The position numbers were made by a program, and so were the translations under genes. Below the pieces are notes generated by a model. That model was not told the origin of the DNA. It searched no databases and saw nothing but the letters and a program-made list of their open reading frames with translations. Below, piece after piece: positions 44,326 to 51,459 of a stretch of 64,000 nucleotides of DNA. Source of the DNA: an uncultured Bacillota bacterium (GTDB taxonomy: Bacteria > Bacillota > Clostridia > Peptostreptococcales > Anaerovoracaceae); contig CAKMKG010000013.1 in the NCBI GenBank assembly GCA_927441425.1, positions 1 to 64,000 on the forward strand. Reading direction: 5' to 3'. The first letter of the stretch is position 1; the number at the start of each line of letters is the position of its first letter.

Positions 44326-45459
44326 ATGGATATTTCTACACTTTGCATACATGGAGCGGATGACAATACCCATCGCACCGGCTCTGTTTCAGTACCAATC
44401 TATCAATCAGCCACTTTTGCCCATCCGTCGGTGGGAGAAAGTACGGGATATGATTATTCCCGTGTACAGAATCCAACACGAGAACAATTGGAAAAAATAG
44501 TAGCGAGACTTGAAAATGGAGCGGATGCCATTGCCTTCTCCACCGGAATGGCGGCGATTACCGCAGTGATTGAGCTGTTTCGACCCGGGGATCATATTAT
44601 TTCGTCTGATGATTTATACGGCGGATCTCACCGCCTTTTTGAGTATATTTCTCGAAAAAATGGGATGTCTTTTGATTTTGTGGATACCTCCGACCTGTCC
44701 GCAGTAAGAAGTAAAATAAAACCGGAGACAAAAGCAATATTTGTTGAAACTCCGACAAATCCCATGATGAAGGTGACCGATCTTGCGGCCATATCCGTTT
44801 CGGCAAAGGAAAACAATGTTTTACTGATTGTTGACAATACATTTTTAACTCCCTATTATTTGAATCCAATCGATCTAGGTGCTGATATTGTGATACACAG
44901 CGGAACAAAATTCCTCGCTGGACACAACGATACCTTGGCGGGATTTCTTGTGGCAAATGAGACTGAGTTATCGGAAAAATTGCGGTTTATCTATAAAACC
45001 ACAGGGGCATGCCTCAGTCCTTTTGACAGCTGGCTTGTCATTCGGGGGATAAAGACCCTGGCAATCAGGATGGAAAAGCAGCAAGCCAATGCTATGGAGA
45101 TCGCAAACTGGCTATCAAAGCATCCAAAGGTGAAAAAAGTACATTACATCGGACTACCTACTCATCCGGCCTATCAAATTTCCCTGAATCAAGGGCGAGG
45201 GTTCGGGTCCATGATTTCTTTCGAAGTCGACAATGAGCAGACAGCCAGACAAATCCTGGAGCGTGTAAAATTGATTCTTTATGCGGAAAGTCTTGGCGGA
45301 GTGGAAACTCTGATCACGTACCCCATGCTACAGACCCATGCAGACATACCGGAGGAGGAAAGAATCAGAAAGGGAATTAATGACAGATTGCTGCGTATAT
45401 CCGTTGGGATTGAAGATTCCAAGGATCTGATAATGGATTTACAGAATGCTTTTAAATAA
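44326..45459 (+). CDS. Trans-sulfuration PLP enzyme (cystathionine synthase/lyase family)
   Basis: A 377-residue fold-type I PLP enzyme of the Cys/Met metabolism family. The blocks YDYSRVQNPTREQLE near 44, FSTGMAAITAV near 76, DNTFLTPYYLNP near 170 and the PLP lysine in HSGTKFLAGHND near 196 are all clear. It could be cystathionine gamma-synthase, cystathionine beta-lyase or methionine gamma-lyase; sequence alone does not decide. The TCIHGADD-like start and length match cystathionine synthase or beta-lyase. The neighbouring rhodanese protein also handles sulfur, which may be a functional hint. Confidence 0.9.
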   Translation: MDISTLCIHGADDNTHRTGSVSVPIYQSATFAHPSVGESTGYDYSRVQNPTREQLEKIVARLENGADAIAFSTGMAAITAVIELFRPGDHIISSDDLYGGSHRLFEYISRKNGMSFDFVDTSDLSAVRSKIKPETKAIFVETPTNPMMKVTDLAAISVSAKENNVLLIVDNTFLTPYYLNPIDLGADIVIHSGTKFLAGHNDTLAGFLVANETELSEKLRFIYKTTGACLSPFDSWLVIRGIKTLAIRMEKQQANAMEIANWLSKHPKVKKVHYIGLPTHPAYQISLNQGRGFGSMISFEVDNEQTARQILERVKLILYAESLGGVETLITYPMLQTHADIPEEERIRKGINDRLLRISVGIEDSKDLIMDLQNAFK

Positions 45460-45476
45460 TACCAAAGGAATTATAT

Positions 45477-45508
45477 TGCAGCGTGACACGTTACAGGTAC
45501 ACGCTGCA
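45477..45508 (+). terminator. Probable terminator after the trans-sulfuration gene
   Basis: TGCAGCGTG / CACGCTGCA (45477-45485 with 45500-45508) followed by TTTATTATTTTG. Confidence 0.65.
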
Positions 45509-45548
45509 TTTATTATTTTGTTTCGATATCAAGCAATGTTAAGAATAT

Positions 45549-45591
45549 TTAACAATACCATAATACCTGTTTAATATTTAGCGGGTATAAT
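45549..45591 (+). promoter_or_regulatory. Pho-box-like promoter of a short transcript
   Basis: TTAA-type cores at 45549, 45560 (ATAA) and 45571 are 11 bp apart; a further one at 45539 is 10 bp away. The -10 TATAAT begins at 45586, 15 bp after the last core. Predicted start near 45598. Confidence 0.75.
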
Positions 45592-45625
45592 GAAACTGTA
45601 ATAAGGGAGAAAGGAGTGATAAACA

Positions 45626-45721
45626 GTGGAAGAAAACAACTATTTTGAGGGTAGTGAAACATATTTTGCAGATTGTGCCTCTGGTTCAGAAGAAGAAGCT
45701 TTATGGGTTTCACAGCGATAG
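45626..45721 (+). CDS. Possible 31-residue acidic peptide
   Basis: GTG 45626 with GGAG 9 nt upstream opens a 31-codon frame (MEENNYFEGSETYFADCASG then an acidic-to-Trp tail ending VSQR). It lies on a transcript predicted to run from about 45598 to a terminator at 45830. The peptide matches nothing I know, and the RNA itself may be the product. Low confidence in translation, higher in the transcript. Confidence 0.35.
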   Translation: MEENNYFEGSETYFADCASGSEEEALWVSQR

Positions 45722-45790
45722 GGCACCCTATCAGTTTGAAAAGTACAATCAATCGAAAAGGGATTGTTTTCATAGATTAACCTCCTCCAC

Positions 45791-45830
45791 GGCAACCGGC
45801 AATGATTTCATTGTGTTTGGTTGCTTTTTA
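45791..45830 (+). terminator. Terminator of the short Pho-box transcript
   Basis: GCAACC / GGTTGC (45792-45797 with 45819-45824) enclose CAATG / CATTG (45800-45804 with 45809-45813), then TTTTTATTTT. Confidence 0.8.
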
Positions 45831-45864
45831 TTTTGAAGACTCCTTCCACACAATAATCACTATA

Positions 45865-45918
45865 ATAACAGACATTTAATATCCACTTAACTTGGCTTTA
45901 ACATAGATCGTGTATGCT
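45865..45918 (+). promoter_or_regulatory. Pho-box-like promoter of the response regulator
   Basis: Cores at 45865 (ATAA), 45876, 45887 and 45898 (TTAA) in exact 11-bp steps; TATGCT as -10 starts at 45913, 15 bp after the last core. This suggests autoregulation. Confidence 0.82.
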
Positions 45919-45985
45919 ATCAATGGGAAATGAATCAGAAGGTATGAATGAAAGTTCAAGATTGGATAAGAAAGAAGGAATAGAG

Positions 45986-46660
45986 ATGCACAAAATTTTA
46001 ATCATAGAGGATGAATCGAATATTCGTGAGCTGATATCCTATAACCTGATAAATAATAATTATAAGGTTCTTGAGGCAGAGGACGGATTACAGGGACTTG
46101 AGATGTCCATCAGAGAGAAGCCGGATTTAATTTTACTAGACCTAATGCTGCCGGGAATGAATGGAATGGACTTATGTAAAGAGCTGCGGGATCGGGGATC
46201 GAAAATACCGATTATCATACTGACGGCAAAAAATGAGGATATCGATAAAGTTATGGGCCTGGAATTCGGTGCAGATGATTACATGACAAAACCCTTCAGC
46301 GTTCATGAACTGATAGCCAGAATCAAAGCTGTTTTAAGAAGAGCGGAGCAAAAGATTGAAGTGATGCATATCTCGAAGGGCGACTTGACCATTAACATAG
46401 AAAGACATGAGGTTATGCTGAATGGCAAAGAGGTTGAACTGTCTTTGAAGGAATTTGATCTGTTGAAAACACTTGCAGAAAACAAAGGAATGGTTATGAC
46501 GCGAGACAAGCTCCTTGATAAAGTATGGGGAATAGACTATGACGGTGAAAATAGAACGGTCGATGTGCATATCAGGTATTTGCGCAGAAAGCTTGGAGAT
46601 GAGGAAGCGGAAGGCAAATACATTCAGACTATCCGCGGCATGGGCTATAAAATGCCTTGA
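45986..46660 (+). CDS. PhoB/PhoP-type response regulator without adjacent kinase
   Basis: A 224-residue OmpR-family regulator: receiver 1-115 with IIEDESN near 5-11, phosphoacceptor in LILLDLMLPGMNGMDL near 51, Lys in TKPFSVHELIARI near 100, and a winged-helix DNA-binding domain (about 125-222, RDKLLDKVWGIDYDGENRTVDVHIRYLRRKLG). The closing motif with RTVDVHIRYLRRK is characteristic of PhoB/PhoP proteins. ATG 45986 follows AAAGGAATAGAG. No histidine kinase gene lies next to it. The Pho-box-like array in its promoter and in five neighbouring promoters makes it the likely master regulator of this island. Confidence 0.9.
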   Translation: MHKILIIEDESNIRELISYNLINNNYKVLEAEDGLQGLEMSIREKPDLILLDLMLPGMNGMDLCKELRDRGSKIPIIILTAKNEDIDKVMGLEFGADDYMTKPFSVHELIARIKAVLRRAEQKIEVMHISKGDLTINIERHEVMLNGKEVELSLKEFDLLKTLAENKGMVMTRDKLLDKVWGIDYDGENRTVDVHIRYLRRKLGDEEAEGKYIQTIRGMGYKMP

Positions 46661-47231
46661 GACAATCTGAACCCGACGCTGCAGAGGAATCTGCGGCGTT
46701 TTTTGATAGGCGGTCAATCAACCGGCAAGCGTAAAGGGAAGTCAGTAAAGCAAACTCGATATCCCTTTGAAGGGTTTTTTGCTTCGTCAGATATTCTCTT
46801 CGCATCTCCATAATCATAGCGGCCAAGTTACCGGCGGGGACTTTTCCTTCGTTGGGCAAATATGTTTTATGCCGCACCAGCATGCCGCACAATAACACGT
46901 GAAGGCGGATTTCATAGATAAAATGTCGGAATAGCTTATGATAAAGCTTATGATTCAGATGACAGTAACAGAAGAAATCACAGATATAATGACAGAGCAC
47001 TCCCAGCTCGATGGAAAATTCCTTGATGGGAGTACTTTGGCTGATCAGCCGATTGGAATCATGGTAGACGAGAAACAGGTAGTTCTCCAGCATGTGGGGT
47101 TTGCGAAGGCATTGAGGAGAGAGGTCGGGTTTTATATTTCCATAGGAAAAGGCTTTTTGATCTAAATCCATCTTTTCTGAAAGGTGTCGGTATAGCGTCT
47201 TTGAAAGCAGGATATGAGTTAGGAAGTTCAT
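46629..47231 (-). CDS. Zinc-dependent phospholipase C-like protein
   Basis: A 200-residue protein related to PF00882 zinc-dependent phospholipase C-like proteins. Metal-ligand candidates are spread over the sequence: NFLTHI near 2-7, YGNIKPDL near 30, LGVLCHYICDFFCYCH near 77-92, and the NHKLYHKLFRHFIYE stretch. It has no signal peptide, so it may act inside the cell or be membrane associated. It overlaps the HAD gene by 1 nt and the convergent regulator gene by about 32 nt. Operon control by the Pho-box-like promoter suggests a role in recovering phosphate from lipids. Confidence 0.82.
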   Translation of the reverse strand: MNFLTHILLSKTLYRHLSEKMDLDQKAFSYGNIKPDLSPQCLRKPHMLENYLFLVYHDSNRLISQSTPIKEFSIELGVLCHYICDFFCYCHLNHKLYHKLFRHFIYEIRLHVLLCGMLVRHKTYLPNEGKVPAGNLAAMIMEMRREYLTKQKTLQRDIEFALLTSLYACRLIDRLSKNAADSSAASGSDCLKAFYSPCRG

Positions 47232-47806
47232 TAAGAAGCCTCCTTTTCAGAGTGCCGAGCGATGATTTCTTTGATTTGATACCAGTGATATACCCGTGTG
47301 ATATTTGGGAGAATTGGCCCCTGATTATAGCTGCAGTCAATCAACAATACTTCAAAACCGGCGCTCGCCAGCTGTAATGCATTTTCGTAGCAGTCTTCAA
47401 TGAATATATCGGATTCCAGATCTTCCGCCCGCTGTACCTTATCGGGACTGCCTAAAAGAGATATGGTATCATAGGGGATCCGGTGTTTGTTCAGCCAATC
47501 CAGACTGACAAATTCCATTGTTTCTTCTCTCGCAGTTACAAAGTGAATATAATGCGTTTTATACAGCTCGCTGATCACTTCTCTGACGCCGCGTCTGATT
47601 TCAGCTTCCTTGTGGAGCATCGTGCCATAGATAGAATAGAATTCGTCATATTCGTTTTCTTCTACGCCCAGCACCTCATGCATCTCGTAGTAGATCACAT
47701 CCTCGGGTCTGATGTTTCTTTTAAAATACTTGTTTGCTCTTTGAATCCAATAGTATGGATCCGTCACAGTTCCGTCAATGTCAATACATAAGCTTAATCT
47801 TTGCAT
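47231..47806 (-). CDS. HAD-family hydrolase
   Basis: A 191-residue haloacid dehalogenase-type phosphatase. Motif I CIDIDGTVTDP (near 7-16), motif II VTAREE near 94, Lys in SPDKVQRAEDL near 120 and motif III IFIEDCYENAL near 135 are present. The layout resembles 5'(3')-deoxyribonucleotidase-like HAD proteins (type C1/C2-like, small cap). Start ATG 47806 follows GAGAGGAGG. It lies between a small membrane protein and the phospholipase-like gene in a Pho-box-led operon, consistent with release of phosphate. Confidence 0.85.
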   Translation of the reverse strand: MQRLSLCIDIDGTVTDPYYWIQRANKYFKRNIRPEDVIYYEMHEVLGVEENEYDEFYSIYGTMLHKEAEIRRGVREVISELYKTHYIHFVTAREETMEFVSLDWLNKHRIPYDTISLLGSPDKVQRAEDLESDIFIEDCYENALQLASAGFEVLLIDCSYNQGPILPNITRVYHWYQIKEIIARHSEKEAS

Positions 47807-47831
47807 ATCCTATACCTCCTCTCAAAATTTC

Positions 47832-47948
47832 TTAATAATAGAGAAATGCCGGCGATTCACGAAAATAGACCACCCAGCCGATGATCATAAGGATCGAGAC
47901 CGTCGCAGAGATTGCAAACAACATTTCGGATGTAAATCGATGTTTCAT
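47832..47948 (-). CDS. 38-residue single-helix membrane protein
   Basis: A frame beginning at ATG 47948 with GGAGG 7 nt upstream. The peptide has a basic start (MKHRFTSEM) and one helix (LFAISATVSILMIIGWVVYF) and ends ESPAFLYY. It is the first gene after the Pho-box-like promoter and precedes the HAD gene by 25 nt. The strong binding site and position support a real gene; it may be a small regulator or transporter partner. No family recognised. Confidence 0.72.
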   Translation of the reverse strand: MKHRFTSEMLFAISATVSILMIIGWVVYFRESPAFLYY

Positions 47949-47989
47949 AGTAACACCTCCTCATACAATAACTGTAATGCGGAATCGGA

Positions 47990-48036
47990 ATTTTATCTAT
48001 CAAGGTTCCGTTAAAAGACGGTTAAATATCTGTTAA
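47990..48036 (-). promoter_or_regulatory. Pho-box-like promoter of the HAD/phospholipase operon
   Basis: On the minus strand TTAAC cores begin at 48036, 48025 and 48014, exactly 11 bp apart, with a weaker TTGAT at 48003. TAGATA lies 15 bp after the last TTAA core and TAAAAT (47995-47990) 19 bp after it, so the -10 is less certain than at the other arrays. Confidence 0.78.
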
Positions 48037-48061
48037 TGGCACCCACGGAAGATGCGTAATA

Positions 48062-49453
48062 CTACAGGCACTCTTCGGCGATTTTTGCCAGCGGACTTCT
48101 TTCTACTTCCTCTAAAGCAACGTGTCCGGTAATTTCAAAGGACTTCATTTTTTCGATGACATACACAAGACCGTTGGATTTGGAATCGACCAGGGTATTA
48201 TCGATCTGATTGTCGGAAGGATCTCCGATCATAACAAATTTGGCGCCAAGGCCTGCTCTGGTCAACATCAGCTTTGCGAGATGAGGCGTCATTTCCTGTG
48301 CTTCGTCGATGATTACCATCGCATTGGCCAACGTTCTGCCGCGCATAAATGCGAAGGTTTTCATTTCGATGACGCCGGCTTCCTGGTATTGCTCAAGAAA
48401 GCTTTCCGCGGAAAAGGAAGGCTTCTCATGATAGTCGCTTCTTTTCGCGTTTTTCTTCAGCTTGCTGTGCTTTTCGGAAGCGATTTTTTTACTGCGCTCG
48501 GACATAAGACTTTCAATGGAATCACCGAAGGAATCCATAAAGGGCTTTAATTTTTGATTCTCTGTTCCGGGCAGAAAACCGATGGGATCTCCTGCTGTAA
48601 CCACAGGCTTGACAAGAATAATCTTATCGTAAACATTGCTCTCGATGACCTTTTGCAGTGCGACCGCAACGGAAAGAATTGATTTTCCGGTGCCTGCGCC
48701 TCCACTTAAGGTAACCAGCTGGATCTCTTCATCCATCAGCAGTTCAAAAGCCATCTTCTGGCCTCTGTTCCTAGGCGTAAGCCCCCAGGCCTTGTCGTTT
48801 GCATAGCGAAGAGGCATAATTTTATTTCCGTCATATTTTGCAAGTGTTTCGTGAAAATTCTGATCTGTGCTTTTAATATAGAAGAATTCATTAGGGTTGG
48901 CGTCAAGACCGGTTTTTCGATTTAGTTTTAAACCACCGTTGTAGATCTTGTCGATTTGGGAGGATGGAAGGGAGATTTCTTTATATCCTTTGTAAATCTG
49001 GTCCACATCGACTTTATCATTCATGTAGTCCTGGACCTCAATGTTTAATGCTTCCGCTTTGATCGCCACGCACAGATCCTTTGTTACAAGAATCGTGCTG
49101 ATCTCTTTCCATTCATTTTTTATGTTTAAAGCGATCGTAATTATTTTGTTGTCATTTTTATTGATATCCATACCGTCGGGAATCTCGGCAGGGTTCATAT
49201 GGTTCAGCTCAACTCTTAGGGTTCCACCGCCGGGAAGCTTGACGCCGTTATGGATATCTCCATACTTTCGTACACTGCTGATTTCACGGATCGCCTCTCT
49301 GGCCTGATAACCTAGTATGCCCTCTCTCTTTTTTAACCCGTCAAGTTCCTCCAGACAGATGATGGGGATGATGACATTATTATCTTCAAAGGTGTAGATG
49401 GATCCCGGATAATGGATCAGTACATTTGTATCAAGTATATAGTTTTTAATCAT
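48062..49453 (-). CDS. PIN-PhoH fusion protein
   Basis: A 463-residue protein with an N-terminal PIN nuclease domain (about 1-150; YILDTNVLIH with the first acidic ligand, and DNKIITIAL) and a C-terminal PhoH ATPase (about 225-455) with Walker A LSGGAGTGKSI near 250 and Walker B AMVIIDEAQEM near 370. Members such as YlaK act as RNA helicase/nuclease. The gene follows the EAL-GGDEF gene by 22 nt with AGGAGG before ATG 49453. PhoH was named for phosphate-starvation induction in E. coli, and its place behind a Pho-box-like promoter fits that. Confidence 0.93.
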   Translation of the reverse strand: MIKNYILDTNVLIHYPGSIYTFEDNNVIIPIICLEELDGLKKREGILGYQAREAIREISSVRKYGDIHNGVKLPGGGTLRVELNHMNPAEIPDGMDINKNDNKIITIALNIKNEWKEISTILVTKDLCVAIKAEALNIEVQDYMNDKVDVDQIYKGYKEISLPSSQIDKIYNGGLKLNRKTGLDANPNEFFYIKSTDQNFHETLAKYDGNKIMPLRYANDKAWGLTPRNRGQKMAFELLMDEEIQLVTLSGGAGTGKSILSVAVALQKVIESNVYDKIILVKPVVTAGDPIGFLPGTENQKLKPFMDSFGDSIESLMSERSKKIASEKHSKLKKNAKRSDYHEKPSFSAESFLEQYQEAGVIEMKTFAFMRGRTLANAMVIIDEAQEMTPHLAKLMLTRAGLGAKFVMIGDPSDNQIDNTLVDSKSNGLVYVIEKMKSFEITGHVALEEVERSPLAKIAEECL

Positions 49454-49475
49454 AGAGTGTCCTCCTGCTATGCTT

Positions 49476-51218
49476 TTATATGACTGCCTTCAATTTGTTT
49501 TTTTTAGTTTTTTTCAGTGTAGCGAGGGTTTCCGTCAGCTCGAAGGTGTCTTTAAACTGCCGCCCTTCATTGCTTGCAGTAACTACAGTCAAAGTGATCA
49601 GCGGGAATTTCTCAAGCTTGTTCCGCCGGTTTGCCGTTGTGATATATCCTTTTTCGACATCGTCTCGATTGTAGTGCTTCAATACCTCCCTTTCAAATTC
49701 TGTAACGATGCGCTGGAATGCATCTGCTTTAACATGATCGTTGACGATGATCACAAAATCATCCCCACCAATATGTCCGATAAAATCATCTGTCCGCATA
49801 TTCCTGATTATGATATCGGATAGAAGCTTCAGTACCAGATCACCGTTTTCAAAGCCGTATACATCATTGTAGGCTTTAAAATTATCGATATCCAAATAAG
49901 CAACGCTGAATTTTCTGTTGCCGGAAATACATTGCTGCAGCTTTTGCTCAATAATCAGGTTCCCAGGCAATCCGGACAGTGGGTTTTGATGCTTCGCAGC
50001 CGCAATTTCAATTTCTGTGGTTTTCTTCAGCAGATCCCGTATGGTCACAGTTCCCAGATATTTACCGTTCTTTCTCACAACGATGAAATCATAGAGCTTA
50101 TCCTGATCACGGGACATTGCAGCAGAAGAAACTGTGTTGATCGACGTTTTACAGTCGACAGACAGGAAGTCCTTGTCCATGACATGGGAAATGGTTTTTT
50201 TTTGATAAAGAGCAAATCCGTATTGACCGCTCAGCTTTAAGGCAAGCTTTTCCTTTGTTATGGTTCCGACGGGTATATTATTTTCGGTAATGCACAGTCC
50301 GGGGCAGTCGATATCATTCCGGCAGATATCAAATGCCTCAGAAACGAGAGTTGAGGGAGGAATCGTGCAAGTATAGGTGCAGATATTTTCGATGGGCATA
50401 TGAAAGATACTGTTGATTATGTTCGCATTCTTCTTATGTACCAGATCCTTGATTAAATTGATAATCCGAGGATCGATCTCTTTTACTTCGGCATCTGGAT
50501 ACTGGATAAAAAAGCCCTGCCCGTATTGAACTCCCAGGTTTATGAGTGTCTGTAGTTCCTCTTCGGTTTCGATCCCCTCTGCAATGATCGAGATATTGGA
50601 GATCTTTGACAGCTCAACCATGCCCTTCACCAGCGCCGATTTCAGATTGTCGTTATGAATATCTCGTGTCAGTTTCATATCCAGTTTGATGAAATTTGGG
50701 TTGATATCGCTGATCAGGTTAAGGCCTGAATATCCGGCACCGGCATCATCGATGGCAATTTTATAGTCTTGGCTCTTGTAATGATCGACGGTTGCGATAA
50801 AGCCGTCGAGATCTTTGATGATATTTTTTTCCGTGATTTCGAAAATAATATTGCTAGACGAAATATTATATTGATTTAAATATTCTTTCGTCAGACCTTT
50901 TTGAAAGGATTCGTCATGTAGAACATTTGGATTTACATTGATAAACAGCTTTTTGCTGTATGGGGGGATCATAAATCGAAAAGCTGCTTCAAAAGCTCTT
51001 GTCCGACAAAGCTGCTCCAGTTCCCATAGACAATTCATTTGATTTGCCAAGGTAAAGAGCCTCTCAATATTTTTGACCCCACTTTCATAGGTGATCCTGC
51101 TAAGGGCTTCGTGACCGAGGACATCTCCGTCCTTCAGAGAGATGATTGGCTGAAAGACTGTCGTGATCGCCCTTTGATCAATTATATTTTTTAAATCCTG
51201 AATTTCTTTCTCTACCAT
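49476..51218 (-). CDS. c-di-GMP signalling protein: EAL-CBS-GGDEF
   Basis: A 580-residue soluble protein. EAL domain at about 5-245 with the EAL signature in [27 protein letters not shown] and AEGIE residues, so phosphodiesterase activity is expected. A CBS pair at about 275-395 probably binds a nucleotide. GGDEF domain at about 420-575 with GHIGGDDFV; the usual GGDEF/GGEEF signature is GGDDF here, so cyclase activity is uncertain. ATG 51218 has GGAG 8 nt upstream. It is first in an operon with the PhoH gene, divergent from the poly-HAMP chemoreceptor. Confidence 0.92.
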   Translation of the reverse strand: MVEKEIQDLKNIIDQRAITTVFQPIISLKDGDVLGHEALSRITYESGVKNIERLFTLANQMNCLWELEQLCRTRAFEAAFRFMIPPYSKKLFINVNPNVLHDESFQKGLTKEYLNQYNISSSNIIFEITEKNIIKDLDGFIATVDHYKSQDYKIAIDDAGAGYSGLNLISDINPNFIKLDMKLTRDIHNDNLKSALVKGMVELSKISNISIIAEGIETEEELQTLINLGVQYGQGFFIQYPDAEVKEIDPRIINLIKDLVHKKNANIINSIFHMPIENICTYTCTIPPSTLVSEAFDICRNDIDCPGLCITENNIPVGTITKEKLALKLSGQYGFALYQKKTISHVMDKDFLSVDCKTSINTVSSAAMSRDQDKLYDFIVVRKNGKYLGTVTIRDLLKKTTEIEIAAAKHQNPLSGLPGNLIIEQKLQQCISGNRKFSVAYLDIDNFKAYNDVYGFENGDLVLKLLSDIIIRNMRTDDFIGHIGGDDFVIIVNDHVKADAFQRIVTEFEREVLKHYNRDDVEKGYITTANRRNKLEKFPLITLTVVTASNEGRQFKDTFELTETLATLKKTKKNKLKAVI

Positions 51219-51286
51219 AGTGAACACTCCTTTACTATCCTGGCAACATTTTATCATGACCTGGGGTTTCAATCGTTTTACACTGG

Positions 51287-51312
51287 TTAAAAGACTGTTA
51301 AATCCATGTAAA
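51287..51312 (-). promoter_or_regulatory. Pho-box-like repeats upstream of the EAL-GGDEF operon
   Basis: On the minus strand TTTA at 51312 and TTAA at 51301 and 51290 are spaced 11 bp apart. No good -10 lies 15 bp further on, so I treat this array as weaker; it may serve repression or act from within the divergent region. Confidence 0.5.
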
Positions 51313-51344
51313 AATTTTGACGGCCTTTTTACTTGCTGGCTTGG

Positions 51345-51398
51345 TTTACCTATATTTAACATTCTGTTAATTCTATCTTTACAAGGCTTGTCTAAAAT
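51345..51398 (+). promoter_or_regulatory. Pho-box-like promoter of the chemoreceptor
   Basis: Cores TTTA 51345, TTAA 51356, TTAA 51367 and TTTA 51378 in exact 11-bp steps, with -10 TAAAAT starting at 51393, 15 bp after the last core. Predicted start near 51405. Confidence 0.82.
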
Positions 51399-51459
51399 GA
51401 AATGGAATCAAGAGAGTAATTTTAAATTCCAGAAGCTGGAGTTGTTGAAGGAGATTTTT

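Noticed and set aside
45645..45836. 63-codon frame overlapping the short Pho-box transcript
   Set aside because: It runs through the terminator hairpin and lacks a ribosome binding site; the 31-codon frame is the better candidate.
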